From Debaryomyces hansenii CBS767 (lineage: Eukaryota > Ascomycota > Pichiomycetes > Serinales > Debaryomycetaceae): DNA of 64,000 nucleotides. How positions within the stretch are numbered: the first letter of the stretch is position 1; every line of letters starts with the position of its first letter. The stretch is from positions 2,170,001 through 2,234,000 of the forward strand of contig NC_006048.2 of NCBI RefSeq assembly GCF_000006445.2, read 5' to 3'. Below, piece after piece: positions 18,968 through 29,062 of this stretch. Under the pieces are notes generated by a model. The model was given only the letters and a program-made list of their open reading frames with translations, did not search any database and had not been told where the DNA came from. A program made the translations under genes and the position numbers.

Positions 18968-19882
18968 TTAGTAAAGATAAATTTTTGAGCCACCTTCCTT
19001 TGTCAATATACTAAGGGCTTCAGGAGTTTCCTTTATATCCCAAATGTTTTGCTGCTTTTGGTCTAAATATGAATTGTCAACTATGATAATCTTAATTTCG
19101 TCCTTATTTAACTCCAGATCTTCACTATTCAAAACTTTCAAAAGTCTACCCGGAGTGCAGCAGAGAATACGCGATCTTGTTGTCTTGACCAATTTCAAAT
19201 CTACATCAAGTTTATTTTTATTAATGAGCTTTAGGGATGAGCCTGAAATCTCACGAGTAGCACGATGAATATCACAAGCACGTAAAGCTGACATTGATAC
19301 TATTGCAATAAATTTCCTTTCTTCAGCCTCGTCTTTATCATTATTTGAACTGTCATGACTTTTATCTTCTTTCTTATTCTTCTTGTTCTTGTTCTTCTTA
19401 TTTTTCTTATCATGAGATGGTAACATATTCTTGAACCTTCCAAGAATGAATTTGGTCAAATTGTCCAAACTACGTTTCTCTTCATCAAACTCCGAAGTTG
19501 ATCTGAAATTCGTTTTATTGAAGTATAATTCTGATAATTCCAACGTAGACAAGTTAGGATTCTTTTGACTTATTTTATTATTGATAAAATCTGCAATAAC
19601 GTCTGTAGATGACTCTTTTGATAAGTTTTTCTTCTGTGCAATGTCCATCTCCATTTTCACTTTCTTTTTTTCTTGCAACTTGGATGTCTTTGCTTTTCTC
19701 TTCTTGCCATTATTTGCTTCAGATTCGGTTTTGGCCTTCTTTGATTCTTCATCAGATGCATTATTATCATCTTCAAGCTCTGAATCTGGATTGATCTCTT
19801 CCCCCGAAGAAAATTCAACATTGTACTCTAACCCGTCATCCAAATCATCACCTACTGTAGATACACTTTCTAATTTGCTCAT
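18968..19882 (-). CDS. CMS1: Cms1-like ribosome biogenesis factor
   Basis: 304 residues, against 291 in S. cerevisiae. The first 100 residues are acidic then basic low-complexity sequence (GEEINPDSELEDDN, KKRKAKTSKLQEKKKVKM). The C-terminal half matches Cms1: FIAIVSMSALRACDIHRATRE, CCTPGRLLKVLN, then IIIVDNSYLDQKQQNIWD. It resembles half of a DEAD-box helicase core without a Walker A motif. Cms1 proteins belong to the early small-subunit processome. The stop is 72 bases from that of COG1. GATGAGAT, like the PAC element of ribosome biogenesis genes, lies at 19940-19947 in the promoter shared with MTO1. Confidence 0.88.
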   Translation of the reverse strand: MSKLESVSTVGDDLDDGLEYNVEFSSGEEINPDSELEDDNNASDEESKKAKTESEANNGKKRKAKTSKLQEKKKVKMEMDIAQKKNLSKESSTDVIADFINNKISQKNPNLSTLELSELYFNKTNFRSTSEFDEEKRSLDNLTKFILGRFKNMLPSHDKKNKKNKNKKNKKEDKSHDSSNNDKDEAEERKFIAIVSMSALRACDIHRATREISGSSLKLINKNKLDVDLKLVKTTRSRILCCTPGRLLKVLNSEDLELNKDEIKIIIVDNSYLDQKQQNIWDIKETPEALSILTKEGGSKIYLY

Positions 19883-20059
19883 ATTGTTTTAGTTTCTTTA
19901 CTTATTGATGCCTTTAACATATTTATTTTTTTTTGTAGTGATGAGATATCGCATAAAAATTGACGCAAAATTAAAGTATGATATTTAGACCAAAAGTATC
20001 ATTATATACTAAATAAGAACCATAAGACGTTATTGCAGGTATATCAAGCTAAAACAAAT

Positions 20060-22132
20060 ATGGTGCTACGGTTGACTCAAAGATTTGTTCCGAAGATACC
20101 AACCGTTAATATTTACCAACAGTCTCGATCTATTATTATTAATGCTGATCTACAAAGAAAATTAACTGAATCAGTGGAGCACCCTGTTATCGTTATAGGA
20201 GGAGGACATGCTGGATGTGAGGCTGCTACAGGATCAGCACGTTCCGGGACTTTCACTACTTTGGTTACTCCTAGCATAGATAAAATAGGTACGGCCTCTT
20301 GTAATCCATCGATGGGTGGTGTCGGAAAGGGAACTTTACTTCGAGAAATTGATGCGTTAGATGGTGTTTCGGCCCGTATTACCGACAAAGCAGGTATTCA
20401 TTTCAAAATATTGAATGCTTCCAAAGGTGCTGCTGTCCATGGCCCGCGTGCTCAGATTGATAGAAAGATTTATTTAACTGAAATGCAAAAAGAAATCTTG
20501 AACTATGAAAACTTGAAAGTGATTGAAGCGCAAGTCGAAGACATTATTATTGAGCCGCCAAGAGATCAAATCATAGACACCTCCGGTAGAAATTTTGGAA
20601 TAGTGAGAGGAGTTGTGTTGTCGGATGGTCGTATATTAAAATGTTCCAAGGTGGTTGTTACAACAGGTACTTTCTTGGGAGGTGAGATTCATATAGGTCT
20701 TTCATGCCACCCTGCAGGGCGTATGGGCGAAGAAGCAACATCTGGTTTATCTAAGACTTTTCGTGATGCAAGCTTCCGTTTAGGACGCTTGAAGACAGGT
20801 ACACCACCAAGGCTTTCATCAAAAACCATAGATTATACAAATTTGGCTCCTCAGCTTTCTGATTATCCACCACAGCCAATGTCTTATTTGAACGACGAAG
20901 TAGATCTTCAAGAACAACTAATGAAATGTCATATGACTTCAACGACTCCTGAGTTACATAAGCTTATCGCTGACAATTTAGATAAGTCAATACATATCAG
21001 AGAGACTGTCAAGGGTCCTCGGTATTGCCCATCCATTGAATCTAAAATTATAAAGTTTCCACAGAAGTCGACTCACTTAGTCTGGCTTGAGCCTGAAGGT
21101 TTGGATACTGACTTGGTTTACCCGAATGGTATATCGTGCACGATGCCAGCTGAAATACAAGAAACAATGGTTAGAATGATGCCAGGCTGTGAAAATGTTA
21201 CAATGTTACAACCAGGTTATGGTGTTGAGTATGATTATGTTGATCCAAGAGAACTCAAAATGACCTTGGAAACGAAATTGGTCGACGGACTTTACCTTGC
21301 AGGACAGATCAACGGTACGACGGGTTATGAAGAGGCAGCAGCTCAAGGATGTTTAGCAGGTATTAATGCTGGTTTGGCATATGCTAAAAAACCTTCCTTG
21401 GATATTCATAGATCTGATGGATACTTAGGAGTACTTGTTGATGACTTAATTACGAAAGGGGTTGAAGAGCCGTATAGAATGTTTACTTCACGATCAGAGT
21501 TTAGAATTTCCATTAGATCTGACAACGCTGATAAAAGATTACTTCAAAAGGGTTATGATGCAGGGGTTGTAAGTGAAAGTAGATATGATCACTTCAAGAA
21601 CGAAATGAAGCATTTTGATTCTATTAAGGAACATTTAAAATCCCTTTCATTCTCTGGTGCGAAATGGGCACCAGTATTGAAAGGATGTAATCTGGATATG
21701 AATAAAACTACAGTTGTTGATGGTTGGAAATTACTATCTTATAAAGATGTGAGCCTTTCAGATATAATACCTCATTTGCATAAGTTTTCTCCAAATGGAG
21801 AATTGCCAGAGTTATATAGCCACGTCAACAGAAGATTAATGGGACGCATTAACGTTGAGAGTACTTACGAGCCTTGGATGAAAAAAGAGGAAGCGCATTT
21901 AAGAGCGTATCAAGCTGATGAGACCTTACTATTACCTTTGAACTACAATTATACAAATGAAGGAAATTTGAAGATTTCTTATGAAGTATGCCACTTGCTA
22001 AATACTATACAGCCTACAACTATAGGTCAAGCCAGGCGTATTCAAGGGGTTACTCCAGCTGCAATATTTGAATTATTTAAATTAGTGAAGGGTAACCAAG
22101 CAGAGCTTGCAATGCAACGAGAGCTATCGTAA
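20060..22132 (+). CDS. MTO1: Mitochondrial tRNA uridine modification enzyme Mto1 (MnmG/GidA family)
   Basis: 690 residues from the ATG at 20060; the frame upstream reaches only a TTG at 20033. A basic presequence ([17 protein letters not shown]) suggests mitochondria. The FAD-binding motif [12 protein letters not shown] is at 45-56, followed by GidA signatures [64 protein letters not shown] and FTSRSEFR. The C-terminal helical domain ends ITPAAI-like [11 protein letters not shown]. With Mss1 it installs the carboxymethylaminomethyl group on wobble uridine of mitochondrial tRNAs. S. cerevisiae Mto1 has 669 residues. Confidence 0.96.
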   Translation: MVLRLTQRFVPKIPTVNIYQQSRSIIINADLQRKLTESVEHPVIVIGGGHAGCEAATGSARSGTFTTLVTPSIDKIGTASCNPSMGGVGKGTLLREIDALDGVSARITDKAGIHFKILNASKGAAVHGPRAQIDRKIYLTEMQKEILNYENLKVIEAQVEDIIIEPPRDQIIDTSGRNFGIVRGVVLSDGRILKCSKVVVTTGTFLGGEIHIGLSCHPAGRMGEEATSGLSKTFRDASFRLGRLKTGTPPRLSSKTIDYTNLAPQLSDYPPQPMSYLNDEVDLQEQLMKCHMTSTTPELHKLIADNLDKSIHIRETVKGPRYCPSIESKIIKFPQKSTHLVWLEPEGLDTDLVYPNGISCTMPAEIQETMVRMMPGCENVTMLQPGYGVEYDYVDPRELKMTLETKLVDGLYLAGQINGTTGYEEAAAQGCLAGINAGLAYAKKPSLDIHRSDGYLGVLVDDLITKGVEEPYRMFTSRSEFRISIRSDNADKRLLQKGYDAGVVSESRYDHFKNEMKHFDSIKEHLKSLSFSGAKWAPVLKGCNLDMNKTTVVDGWKLLSYKDVSLSDIIPHLHKFSPNGELPELYSHVNRRLMGRINVESTYEPWMKKEEAHLRAYQADETLLLPLNYNYTNEGNLKISYEVCHLLNTIQPTTIGQARRIQGVTPAAIFELFKLVKGNQAELAMQRELS

Positions 22133-22216
22133 ATTATTAATAAAAGCATTCGTCTTGTAAATAATATTTATTAATATACATGTATCTATAGTACAATTAT
22201 ATCTATCTACGCAAAC

Positions 22217-24232
22217 TTATTCAGTTTCACTATCACTAAATGTTTTCAAATGTCTTATATGCTGAGCCGAATTTGCTCGTTTCAGAGCAGGCTCATTATT
22301 GTAATCTGATTCACTATCAGTTTCAAAGCTCTCCGAGTGATTTTCTTCTTCATAAGTCTTGGGTTTCTGTCTATTAACTCGGCCATGTAAATTATTATCA
22401 AGTGAAATAAGCAACTCCAAGGGTAAGAACTTATAAGCCAAGTTTGTTATATTATCAACCTCCTGTATCCTATTTTCACCCCCAGAACTAAATTTAATTC
22501 TATTTAAATAAAGAAGAACATCTTTGATATTGATTTGATTACTTTTGTTATTAGTCCGATGTCCCGAGTATGCCTCTAAGTCCGCTACAACATTCAGAAT
22601 GAAATCATCCGACTTTTGTTGAATAAACTCATAGATGTCAGGTGTAAGTCTCTTGACTTTCTGGGTATTTCTCTGTTTATTAGTAGCAGTACTATTACCC
22701 CTTGTAGGTGCAGCTTGCAATAATTTGACAACATTCTTTACCATGTTTATAGGTAATGGTAAATGACTTCGTTCTATTTTAGTTTTATTACTTCTTGTTA
22801 TCCTAGTAGCCGGAGCTCCAGTAGACTTGTCAGTTTGCTTATCCAAGCTATTATCAATTTCATTATGTTCATTATTTGTATCAAATGCCTCCTCAAACAA
22901 ATCGTTATTGAAATCATTATCAATTGTATATTCTTCATTTACCACAGCATTTGGAGAAGTTGGTGACCGTCCTTCCAATTCCTCGTGGGTAGTAAATTCT
23001 AGAAGAGTCCTTGTTGGTGTTGATATAGCTTCTGATAAATGGTCTGGTTTAGATAAGTCACTTATATTCATCTTATCCTCAATATCATTATATTCGTCAT
23101 TCATGCCAACAAATTCATTGTTGTCTTGTTCATATTCTAGCGGTTGTTCATTATCTAACGATTGTTCATTATCCAACAATTGTTTATTATCTAACAATTG
23201 TTCATTATATGGTGTCGGCTCATCAATGCCTGAACTTTCTTCAGGAACAAACAAACTTTCTTCTACTTTAGGTCCAGTATTATTATCCGGCTCAATATTT
23301 GAACGTATATTCAAATCGTTTGGAGGAACATTCTTAATATGGGCACTGTTATCCTCTATAATAAATTGAGTTTGCATTGAACTTGAATCTATAGTTTGCA
23401 TATTACCTTCATCTGGAGTTTTCTTATGAAAGCTATGTTCAGTCTCCTTATCTACCTTTTGATTTCTTTTAGCTTGTGCCGCCAATATACGCTCCAAGTA
23501 CGAGAATGTAGTTTTCGGTGGTGTTCCGATTTCAACGGGGTCGTATAGTGGTCCTAAATCATCGGATTCTGGAGAAACTGGAATGCCTTCGACGTCTGGA
23601 AGTGGTAAGGATTGATCAAAATCATTAAATATCGGAATATTACGTGTCTCCATTCGATCACCAATTCCAGGCGACCTAGCTGGTGTGTTTTCTTGTGGTT
23701 CGACTGGTGGGTCGCTATCATGAACTTCAGTTTTAGAGTTCTCTTTCTCGGCTTTTTCTTCTATCGTAATTTTACAGAACAATCGCAAGTAGTCAATCGT
23801 TATAGGTCCAATATAATTCGGGTCCAACGCCGTTACTCCATTCTCCGTCACAATGAGAGATCGCCTTTTCCTTCTTTTATTACCCATTGTAAAATTACTA
23901 GAGCTTCGTCTCTTATTGTTTCTCGTAGGTGTCAAGGTACCTGATGATAATCCTGATATAGAATCTCTCCCTGTTTGTGGGGTCGTAGGTCGGGACCGGG
24001 ACCTACGTCTTGACCTTCTCAGTGACCCAGGTGCAGAGTTACTTTCTTGGCTTAACTTTGCGGCAATTGACGGTAACTCATGTGGAGGTAAATGGATATC
24101 ACTAGTTCTGAATATGGTCCTCTGTCTGTGTGAGTAAAATGCAAAACTTTGGTCTATTCGAGAACTTCGTCTCAAAGGAGTAGATGGTTCAGTTACGCTC
24201 CGTATTCTGTTCCTCTGACCACTATCATCCAT
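22217..24232 (-). CDS. CNN1: CENP-T/Cnn1-like kinetochore protein
   Basis: 671 residues. Most is low-complexity, with an Arg/Ser-rich N-terminus (PLRRSSRIDQSF, RRSRRRSRSRP) and many Ser/Thr-Pro sites that could be CDK targets. The only folded-looking part is a histone-fold-like stretch at about 527-604: LTPDIYEFIQQKSDDFIL, VVADLEAYSGH, INIKDVLLYLNRIK, then LAYKFLPLELLISLD. This order matches CENP-T, which anchors Ndc80 at the inner kinetochore. An acidic tail follows. Length exceeds S. cerevisiae Cnn1 (361). A repeat of the hexapeptide NEQ.LD occurs near residues 340-367. The assignment rests on the C-terminal pattern alone; another histone-fold protein is possible. Confidence 0.6.
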   Translation of the reverse strand: MDDSGQRNRIRSVTEPSTPLRRSSRIDQSFAFYSHRQRTIFRTSDIHLPPHELPSIAAKLSQESNSAPGSLRRSRRRSRSRPTTPQTGRDSISGLSSGTLTPTRNNKRRSSSNFTMGNKRRKRRSLIVTENGVTALDPNYIGPITIDYLRLFCKITIEEKAEKENSKTEVHDSDPPVEPQENTPARSPGIGDRMETRNIPIFNDFDQSLPLPDVEGIPVSPESDDLGPLYDPVEIGTPPKTTFSYLERILAAQAKRNQKVDKETEHSFHKKTPDEGNMQTIDSSSMQTQFIIEDNSAHIKNVPPNDLNIRSNIEPDNNTGPKVEESLFVPEESSGIDEPTPYNEQLLDNKQLLDNEQSLDNEQPLEYEQDNNEFVGMNDEYNDIEDKMNISDLSKPDHLSEAISTPTRTLLEFTTHEELEGRSPTSPNAVVNEEYTIDNDFNNDLFEEAFDTNNEHNEIDNSLDKQTDKSTGAPATRITRSNKTKIERSHLPLPINMVKNVVKLLQAAPTRGNSTATNKQRNTQKVKRLTPDIYEFIQQKSDDFILNVVADLEAYSGHRTNNKSNQINIKDVLLYLNRIKFSSGGENRIQEVDNITNLAYKFLPLELLISLDNNLHGRVNRQKPKTYEEENHSESFETDSESDYNNEPALKRANSAQHIRHLKTFSDSETE
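23130..23213. repeat. 18-bp in-frame minisatellite inside CNN1
   Basis: Four to five imperfect 18-base units (pattern TCATTATCTAACGATTGT on the plus strand) starting at 23130, 23148, 23166, 23184 and 23202. They encode NEQ(L/S/P)L(D/E) hexapeptides on the minus strand. Confidence 0.8.
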
Positions 24233-24380
24233 TCTTCTTGTTAAGTACCTAGTAATAAATCAATGATAAGCGTTTTGTTTACTATTACAAATTTTTGTTT
24301 TTATGCGCGACCAACTCTTTAATGTAAATGGAGTAAAAAGGTGCTAGTATTTGATATTTCAGTAATAAAGAAAAGAATCA

Positions 24381-25547
24381 ATGAGTGAAGAAATTTCGGT
24401 TAGTGGTGACAGTTTGCTTACGGCGTTGTTGTCGGGAACTACAGCAGCTGCAATATCCGCAACTTTAACGTATCCATTAGATTGTATTAAAACACAACAG
24501 CAGCTTAATGATTCAGGGAAAATGCAGAAATTTAATATTCCAGGTAATTATCCGAGTACAATTGCCCAGTTATTCAAGGGAGGTAGTGCGTTGGTTGTCG
24601 GTACCGTAATGAAGAATTCGGCAAGACTAGTTCTGTATAACTGGCTGACAAAATTTATGACCCTGGATAGTTCTGATAGTCATGGTCATAAGAAGATTAG
24701 TGCTCCAAGGATTGTGATTGCGGGTGTTATGAGTGGGTTCCTTGAAACATTGTGGATAATTCCGTTTGAAAACATCAAGATTACGATGATTCAGAACATG
24801 ACATTACATAATGAGATTGCAAGAGCAGCAAAACATGGAATTAAATATGATGTTACAGGGACCACAGTGTTAAACAAGCACCATAAGCCAACTGCAAATA
24901 TCTTTAGTAAACAATACGTTTCGCCGCATGCGTATTTCACAGCAGATATACTATCACAATATAGGGCGAATAATAAACCAACCAGTAGGTTCCAGGTTGC
25001 TACAAAACATCACACCACTAAGGAAGCTTTAAAGGCTAAATACAATAAGCATCCTACAATGACATTCCTTGGAACCATCCGTGAAATCTATTCGCTTAAG
25101 GGCTTGAAGGGATTCCTGTCCGGTACATGCATAACTATGGTTCGTCAAGTAGCTATTTCGACCGTATGGTTGTCAACATATAATGCTACAAGACAATTGC
25201 TTGATCCACACAGTAATAGTAATGAACAAAGTTGGTTTGGCCATAAGCATACCGCTTTCCAACTGCTTGGGTTACATTTGTTCTCGTCTATAGCTGTCGT
25301 GGCGTTAACCGAACCTTTGGATGTAGTCAAAAGTCATTTGCAGCTGAAAAACGGTAAACAAATTTACAAAGATTCTTTATCAACCGCATTTAGGTTATTT
25401 ATGGAGCAAGGGTATAGATCATTATGGAAAGGTGCTTTACCTAGAGGGATTAAAATTACGGTAAATGGTGGTTTAACAGCATCTATTTATAACTATGTCG
25501 ATCAAATTGTCGGTGTTGCTGGAGGGCAGACTGTTTTTGCTGAATGA
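24381..25547 (+). CDS. Mitochondrial carrier family protein (Ctp1/Yfr045w-like)
   Basis: 388 residues with the three repeats of the mitochondrial carrier family. The PX(D/E)XX(K/R) motifs are YPLDCIKTQ (about 31-39), IPFENIKITM (about 130-139) and EPLDVVKSHL (about 311-320). The first repeat and the GTVMKNSARLVLYNWL stretch resemble the citrate/tricarboxylate branch, closest in feel to yeast YFR045W. An insert of about 75 polar residues between the second motif and helix 4 (NKHHKPTANIFSKQ to TKEALKAKYNKHP) makes it some 90 residues longer than usual. The substrate cannot be read from the sequence. It lies divergent to CNN1, with 148 bases between the starts. Confidence 0.85.
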   Translation: MSEEISVSGDSLLTALLSGTTAAAISATLTYPLDCIKTQQQLNDSGKMQKFNIPGNYPSTIAQLFKGGSALVVGTVMKNSARLVLYNWLTKFMTLDSSDSHGHKKISAPRIVIAGVMSGFLETLWIIPFENIKITMIQNMTLHNEIARAAKHGIKYDVTGTTVLNKHHKPTANIFSKQYVSPHAYFTADILSQYRANNKPTSRFQVATKHHTTKEALKAKYNKHPTMTFLGTIREIYSLKGLKGFLSGTCITMVRQVAISTVWLSTYNATRQLLDPHSNSNEQSWFGHKHTAFQLLGLHLFSSIAVVALTEPLDVVKSHLQLKNGKQIYKDSLSTAFRLFMEQGYRSLWKGALPRGIKITVNGGLTASIYNYVDQIVGVAGGQTVFAE

Positions 25548-25611
25548 TTAATATTGAACATCTTTCTATAGACTCGGCATTAAACAAGAATATATTATAA
25601 TACATGACTAT

Positions 25612-26478
25612 TTATTCTTCTAGGTATACAGGTATTAGGATTTCACCGCTCTTATGTGTAACCCCGTTAAAGCTTTTGGCTAGTAGTCCACCACTAAAGC
25701 TAGGCTGGCTAAATCCGATTTCTTTTTTATCAAGCACAATTCCATATACAGAATGAACCAAAACAATATCAAGTAGCCTCCTTGCTAACCCGTATCGTCT
25801 CCATTTAGGGGCTATCCATATACGTGAAATTCCCAATTTAATCAGCCTATTCACCTGGTTCGGCACAAGTGCTTGAGTTCTATGGATTATCCACCTACAC
25901 TGTTGATCCACATCTTGAATTGGCTCTGTTGTACATATCCCAATAGCCCGTCCATCTATTACCACAATAAATGCCCTTCCTTGGATTGGTCCCTTGTGGT
26001 CTTTTTGCCATGCCTTACCATCCGATGCAGCATTTAGTTCTCCATTGACTACTTTCAATATTTCCTCCACTCGCTTCACTTGTTTACTAGCCCTTCTGTC
26101 AATAGTCATAACCAACGTCTCCTTAGATGCAGCTTGTGATTTCTTCGATTTTGAAGTCCCTTTGGCCTTACCAGTCGTATGATCTACTACAATAAATCTC
26201 TCAAGCACATTGTTACAAAATGATGTAGGCCACGGAATACCATTGATAAAGTTGAAATGGTATTTATTATGAACATCATTATCCTTTGACACATGGCTAT
26301 AGTATGTCATACCACATGTTGGACATGTAGTTGATTGAGACGCATTTGGTGATGACGATGGGAAATTTAACACTGTCTGAACCTTTTTATTCAGATTCGT
26401 TGGCTTACGTTTTTTATCATTTCTGGAAGACAGCTGAGACAACTCTGGGGATAGTAGCTGAGTTATATCTCTTTTCAT
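25612..26478 (-). CDS. ECO1: Cohesin acetyltransferase Eco1
   Basis: 288 residues, against 281 in S. cerevisiae. A C2H2 zinc finger CPTC...H...H (Cys52, Cys55, His70, His74) is followed by HFNFINGIPWP as in Eco1/Eso1/ESCO. The C-terminal GNAT domain has GISRIWIAPKWRRYGLARRLLD, the acetyl-CoA loop. It acetylates Smc3 during S phase to establish sister chromatid cohesion. A PIP-box-like stretch (KKVQTVLNF, 31-39) fits PCNA recruitment. The stop is 64 bases from that of the carrier gene. Confidence 0.95.
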   Translation of the reverse strand: MKRDITQLLSPELSQLSSRNDKKRKPTNLNKKVQTVLNFPSSSPNASQSTTCPTCGMTYYSHVSKDNDVHNKYHFNFINGIPWPTSFCNNVLERFIVVDHTTGKAKGTSKSKKSQAASKETLVMTIDRRASKQVKRVEEILKVVNGELNAASDGKAWQKDHKGPIQGRAFIVVIDGRAIGICTTEPIQDVDQQCRWIIHRTQALVPNQVNRLIKLGISRIWIAPKWRRYGLARRLLDIVLVHSVYGIVLDKKEIGFSQPSFSGGLLAKSFNGVTHKSGEILIPVYLEE

Positions 26479-26648
26479 GAAAAATTCCGAGTCTATGCAT
26501 GAACTGGTAATAAAAAGGGTATATAAGTTCGTAAATTATTTCTGATTCTGTCTTCATGCGCTCCACAGATTCTGAAAAATTCGAAAAATTGAAATTAGCA
26601 TTTGGATCCAAGCTAGAAAACGTAAGAGAATATTCCATATAACAGAAA

Positions 26649-27551
26649 ATGTCCTCATCTTATGCAAACTTACTCCCTGCCAATGGCAAATGGAAACAAT
26701 TAATTACCGATTACTTACAAGAAGATGTGCCATCTTTTGATTTTGGTGCATTTGTAGTCGGGAACAAACAAGAAACGGCTTCCTTATACATGAAGCAAGC
26801 AGGATTGATCTCGGGAGTACCATTTACAGCAGAAGTCTTTAAGCAATGTGAATTGGAAGTTGAATGGCTTCATAAGGAAGGCGAATTCATCACTGAGGAA
26901 GTGATTCAAAAGAATAAGGGAAAAATCGTTGTTGCTGTAGTTAAGGGCCCGGCCAACAAGATTTTGTTGGCAGAAAGAACTGCTTTAAACTTATTAGCGA
27001 GATCTTCTGGGATAGCTACGCAATCTCGTTTAACCAAGAACTTGGCAGATGAAAGTGGTTACACGGGTCTTATTGCTGGTACTAGGAAGACTACTCCGGG
27101 TCTCAGACAACTCGAAAAGTACTCTATGTTGATTGGTGGTGTTGATACCCATAGATACGACTTAAGCTCTATGGTAATGTTGAAAGATAACCACATAACC
27201 TCTACTGGTAGTATTACTAAAGCGGTTAAAAGTGCCAGATCAGTATGTGGGTTTGCAGTTAAGGTTGAAGTTGAAGTAAGTACTGAAGAAGATGCTCGTG
27301 AGGCCATTGATGCAGGTGCTGATGTTATCATGTTGGACAACTTTGAAGGTCCTGAGTTGCAAAAAGCTGCTCAAAGCTTGAAGAAGTTCTACGAAGGCAA
27401 GCTGAAGTCATTCTTGTTGGAATGCTCCGGTGGTTTAACTCTTTCCAACTTAAGCAGTTACTTGTGTAATGATATTGACATTTATTCAACTTCCTCAATC
27501 CATCAAGGATGTGGGATTGTTGACTTCTCGTTGAAGATAAATAGTGATTAA
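26649..27551 (+). CDS. BNA6: Quinolinate phosphoribosyltransferase (NadC family)
   Basis: 300 residues, against 295 in S. cerevisiae. Family motifs are [69 protein letters not shown] and LLECSGGL. The enzyme joins quinolinate and PRPP to nicotinate mononucleotide in the last step of de novo NAD synthesis. It is divergent from ECO1 across 170 bases, and its stop is only 30 bases from that of DOC1. Confidence 0.97.
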   Translation: MSSSYANLLPANGKWKQLITDYLQEDVPSFDFGAFVVGNKQETASLYMKQAGLISGVPFTAEVFKQCELEVEWLHKEGEFITEEVIQKNKGKIVVAVVKGPANKILLAERTALNLLARSSGIATQSRLTKNLADESGYTGLIAGTRKTTPGLRQLEKYSMLIGGVDTHRYDLSSMVMLKDNHITSTGSITKAVKSARSVCGFAVKVEVEVSTEEDAREAIDAGADVIMLDNFEGPELQKAAQSLKKFYEGKLKSFLLECSGGLTLSNLSSYLCNDIDIYSTSSIHQGCGIVDFSLKINSD

Positions 27552-27581
27552 TTATATATATAGATAAGTCGACTTATTGGC

Positions 27582-28751
27582 TCAGCGTATTGATGAAATA
27601 CTAGATAACTCCACACTCTGAAACCCCGAATTGAACCCTATAACCTCAGAGACATTATTCAAAATCTTGTTGGTCTCTTTATCTGAATCATCATCACGGA
27701 TATCATCATCCCCATCATCGATTAAATCAATTGAACTTTTATGCGTAAATGATATTGGGTTATCACTTAAATTTTGGACTATTTGATTATTTAACAGTAA
27801 TCCAGAAGCATTGCTAAACCCACTGGTAAGATTGAGATCCTTTAGTATGTCACCTACTAAGCTAGGAGGAGCAACATCTTTCACCGGAGGCTTGACCGCC
27901 GTAGATTTTTTACCGAAACATCTAACTGCTCTTATACGTGTATCTTTACCATCTTGATGGTTTGCGAGAATTACGAGTTTGACAGTAAAACATTTTAGTA
28001 CTCCATCATCCCTGATGGCATTAAAGATGATATGTGACCAGCCAATTGGTTTATTGAAATTAACAGTGCAAACCTCACTCAAATCCCAATCGTCGGACGT
28101 TCCTGCTAGTATTCTAATCTTGGAAGGTGTATACGATTCATCCGCTGAGAAATTTGTAAATATTGATATTCTCTCCAATGATACTTTTTTCGAAAATTGT
28201 ATAGTGATCGAATGTGGATTTGCAAGTTGGTTATTTGTTATGGCGTTACCATTTGTAGCATTTATATTATTGCTTCCATTACTCCCATCAGATTGCCAAT
28301 AACTATCAGACGAATCGTCCCGCAATTGACTTAAACTAAATTCTTGTTTGGACGATGATAGCTTCCAATTGGCTAACGGTGATAAATCAATAAGCTGCAA
28401 ACTATCTAGCATTTGCAACCCTTTTGTATAGTATACCCTTTGTATTTGCTCTAATGTGGGCTGATCTGCACCAGAAAATGAATCTCCGCCCGTGTACATT
28501 TCGTCTCCGTCTTCATCTTCCTGTTGATATATTCCCTCTTCAATATAGTTGTTATTTTCTGAAGTTGAAACAGAAGCTATTGAATCTATTAGCTCTTCTG
28601 GTGGTATAATTTCTTGTGTTTCTAGTTGATGCAGCAGTGAAGCTACTGCATTTATCGATGAATTATAGATCGGCTCTGTCTGATTATTCGATTCATTCGC
28701 ATGGTATTCATTATTTCCACTTGATTGATCCCAGGTACTGAGTGATCTCAT
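27582..28751 (-). CDS. DOC1: Anaphase-promoting complex subunit Doc1/Apc10
   Basis: 389 residues, longer than the 283 of S. cerevisiae. The extra length is a Ser/Asn/Glu-rich N-terminus (first 130 residues). The DOC domain runs from LSPLANWKLSSSKQEF to IRAVRCFGKK (about 140-275): DDSSDSYWQSDG, HSITIQFSKKVSLERISIFTNF, DESYTPSKIRILAGTS and GWSHIIFNAIRDDG. A flexible tail ends in Ile-Arg, the 'IR tail' that docks Apc10 on Cdc27/Apc3. Doc1 is part of the D-box co-receptor and makes substrate ubiquitination processive. Confidence 0.95.
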   Translation of the reverse strand: MRSLSTWDQSSGNNEYHANESNNQTEPIYNSSINAVASLLHQLETQEIIPPEELIDSIASVSTSENNNYIEEGIYQQEDEDGDEMYTGGDSFSGADQPTLEQIQRVYYTKGLQMLDSLQLIDLSPLANWKLSSSKQEFSLSQLRDDSSDSYWQSDGSNGSNNINATNGNAITNNQLANPHSITIQFSKKVSLERISIFTNFSADESYTPSKIRILAGTSDDWDLSEVCTVNFNKPIGWSHIIFNAIRDDGVLKCFTVKLVILANHQDGKDTRIRAVRCFGKKSTAVKPPVKDVAPPSLVGDILKDLNLTSGFSNASGLLLNNQIVQNLSDNPISFTHKSSIDLIDDGDDDIRDDDSDKETNKILNNVSEVIGFNSGFQSVELSSISSIR

Positions 28752-29062
28752 TTTATATACGTAGTATTAACGATATCCATATATGAATAAATCCTTGTAT
28801 TTAGCAGCTTACTTTACAATGGTACGAGTTGATCTGTTTACAAATAAAAATATGTTACACAAAATTACCAACCATAATAAATAGGTTTTCGTTTTTGAAA
28901 CTATCTTAATTTATGTTCACTATATAATAAAATTCAAATACGCTGTATGTAATCATAATCATAATAACAAGAAATCATCTTACGATGCAATAAAACAAGC
29001 TAAACGGCCCAAGAAATCGAATATAAAATAAATGTTAGAAATGAAACAAATCAGACGACGTA
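28752..29062. other. Intergenic: DOC1 promoter and SMI1 3' flank
   Basis: 311 AT-rich bases. No gene, repeat or recognisable site beyond short A/T runs. Confidence 0.6.

Noticed and set aside
19976..20038. Possible leader intron upstream of MTO1 (GTATGA, TACTAAA, TTGCAG)
   Set aside because: The donor deviates from GTATGT/GTAAGT and the branch from TACTAAC. The coding frame is complete from the ATG at 20060 without it.
26417..26638. 73-codon minus-strand frame overlapping the ECO1 start
   Set aside because: It overlaps the ECO1 coding start in another frame and runs into the BNA6 promoter; no similarity. It is a shadow frame.
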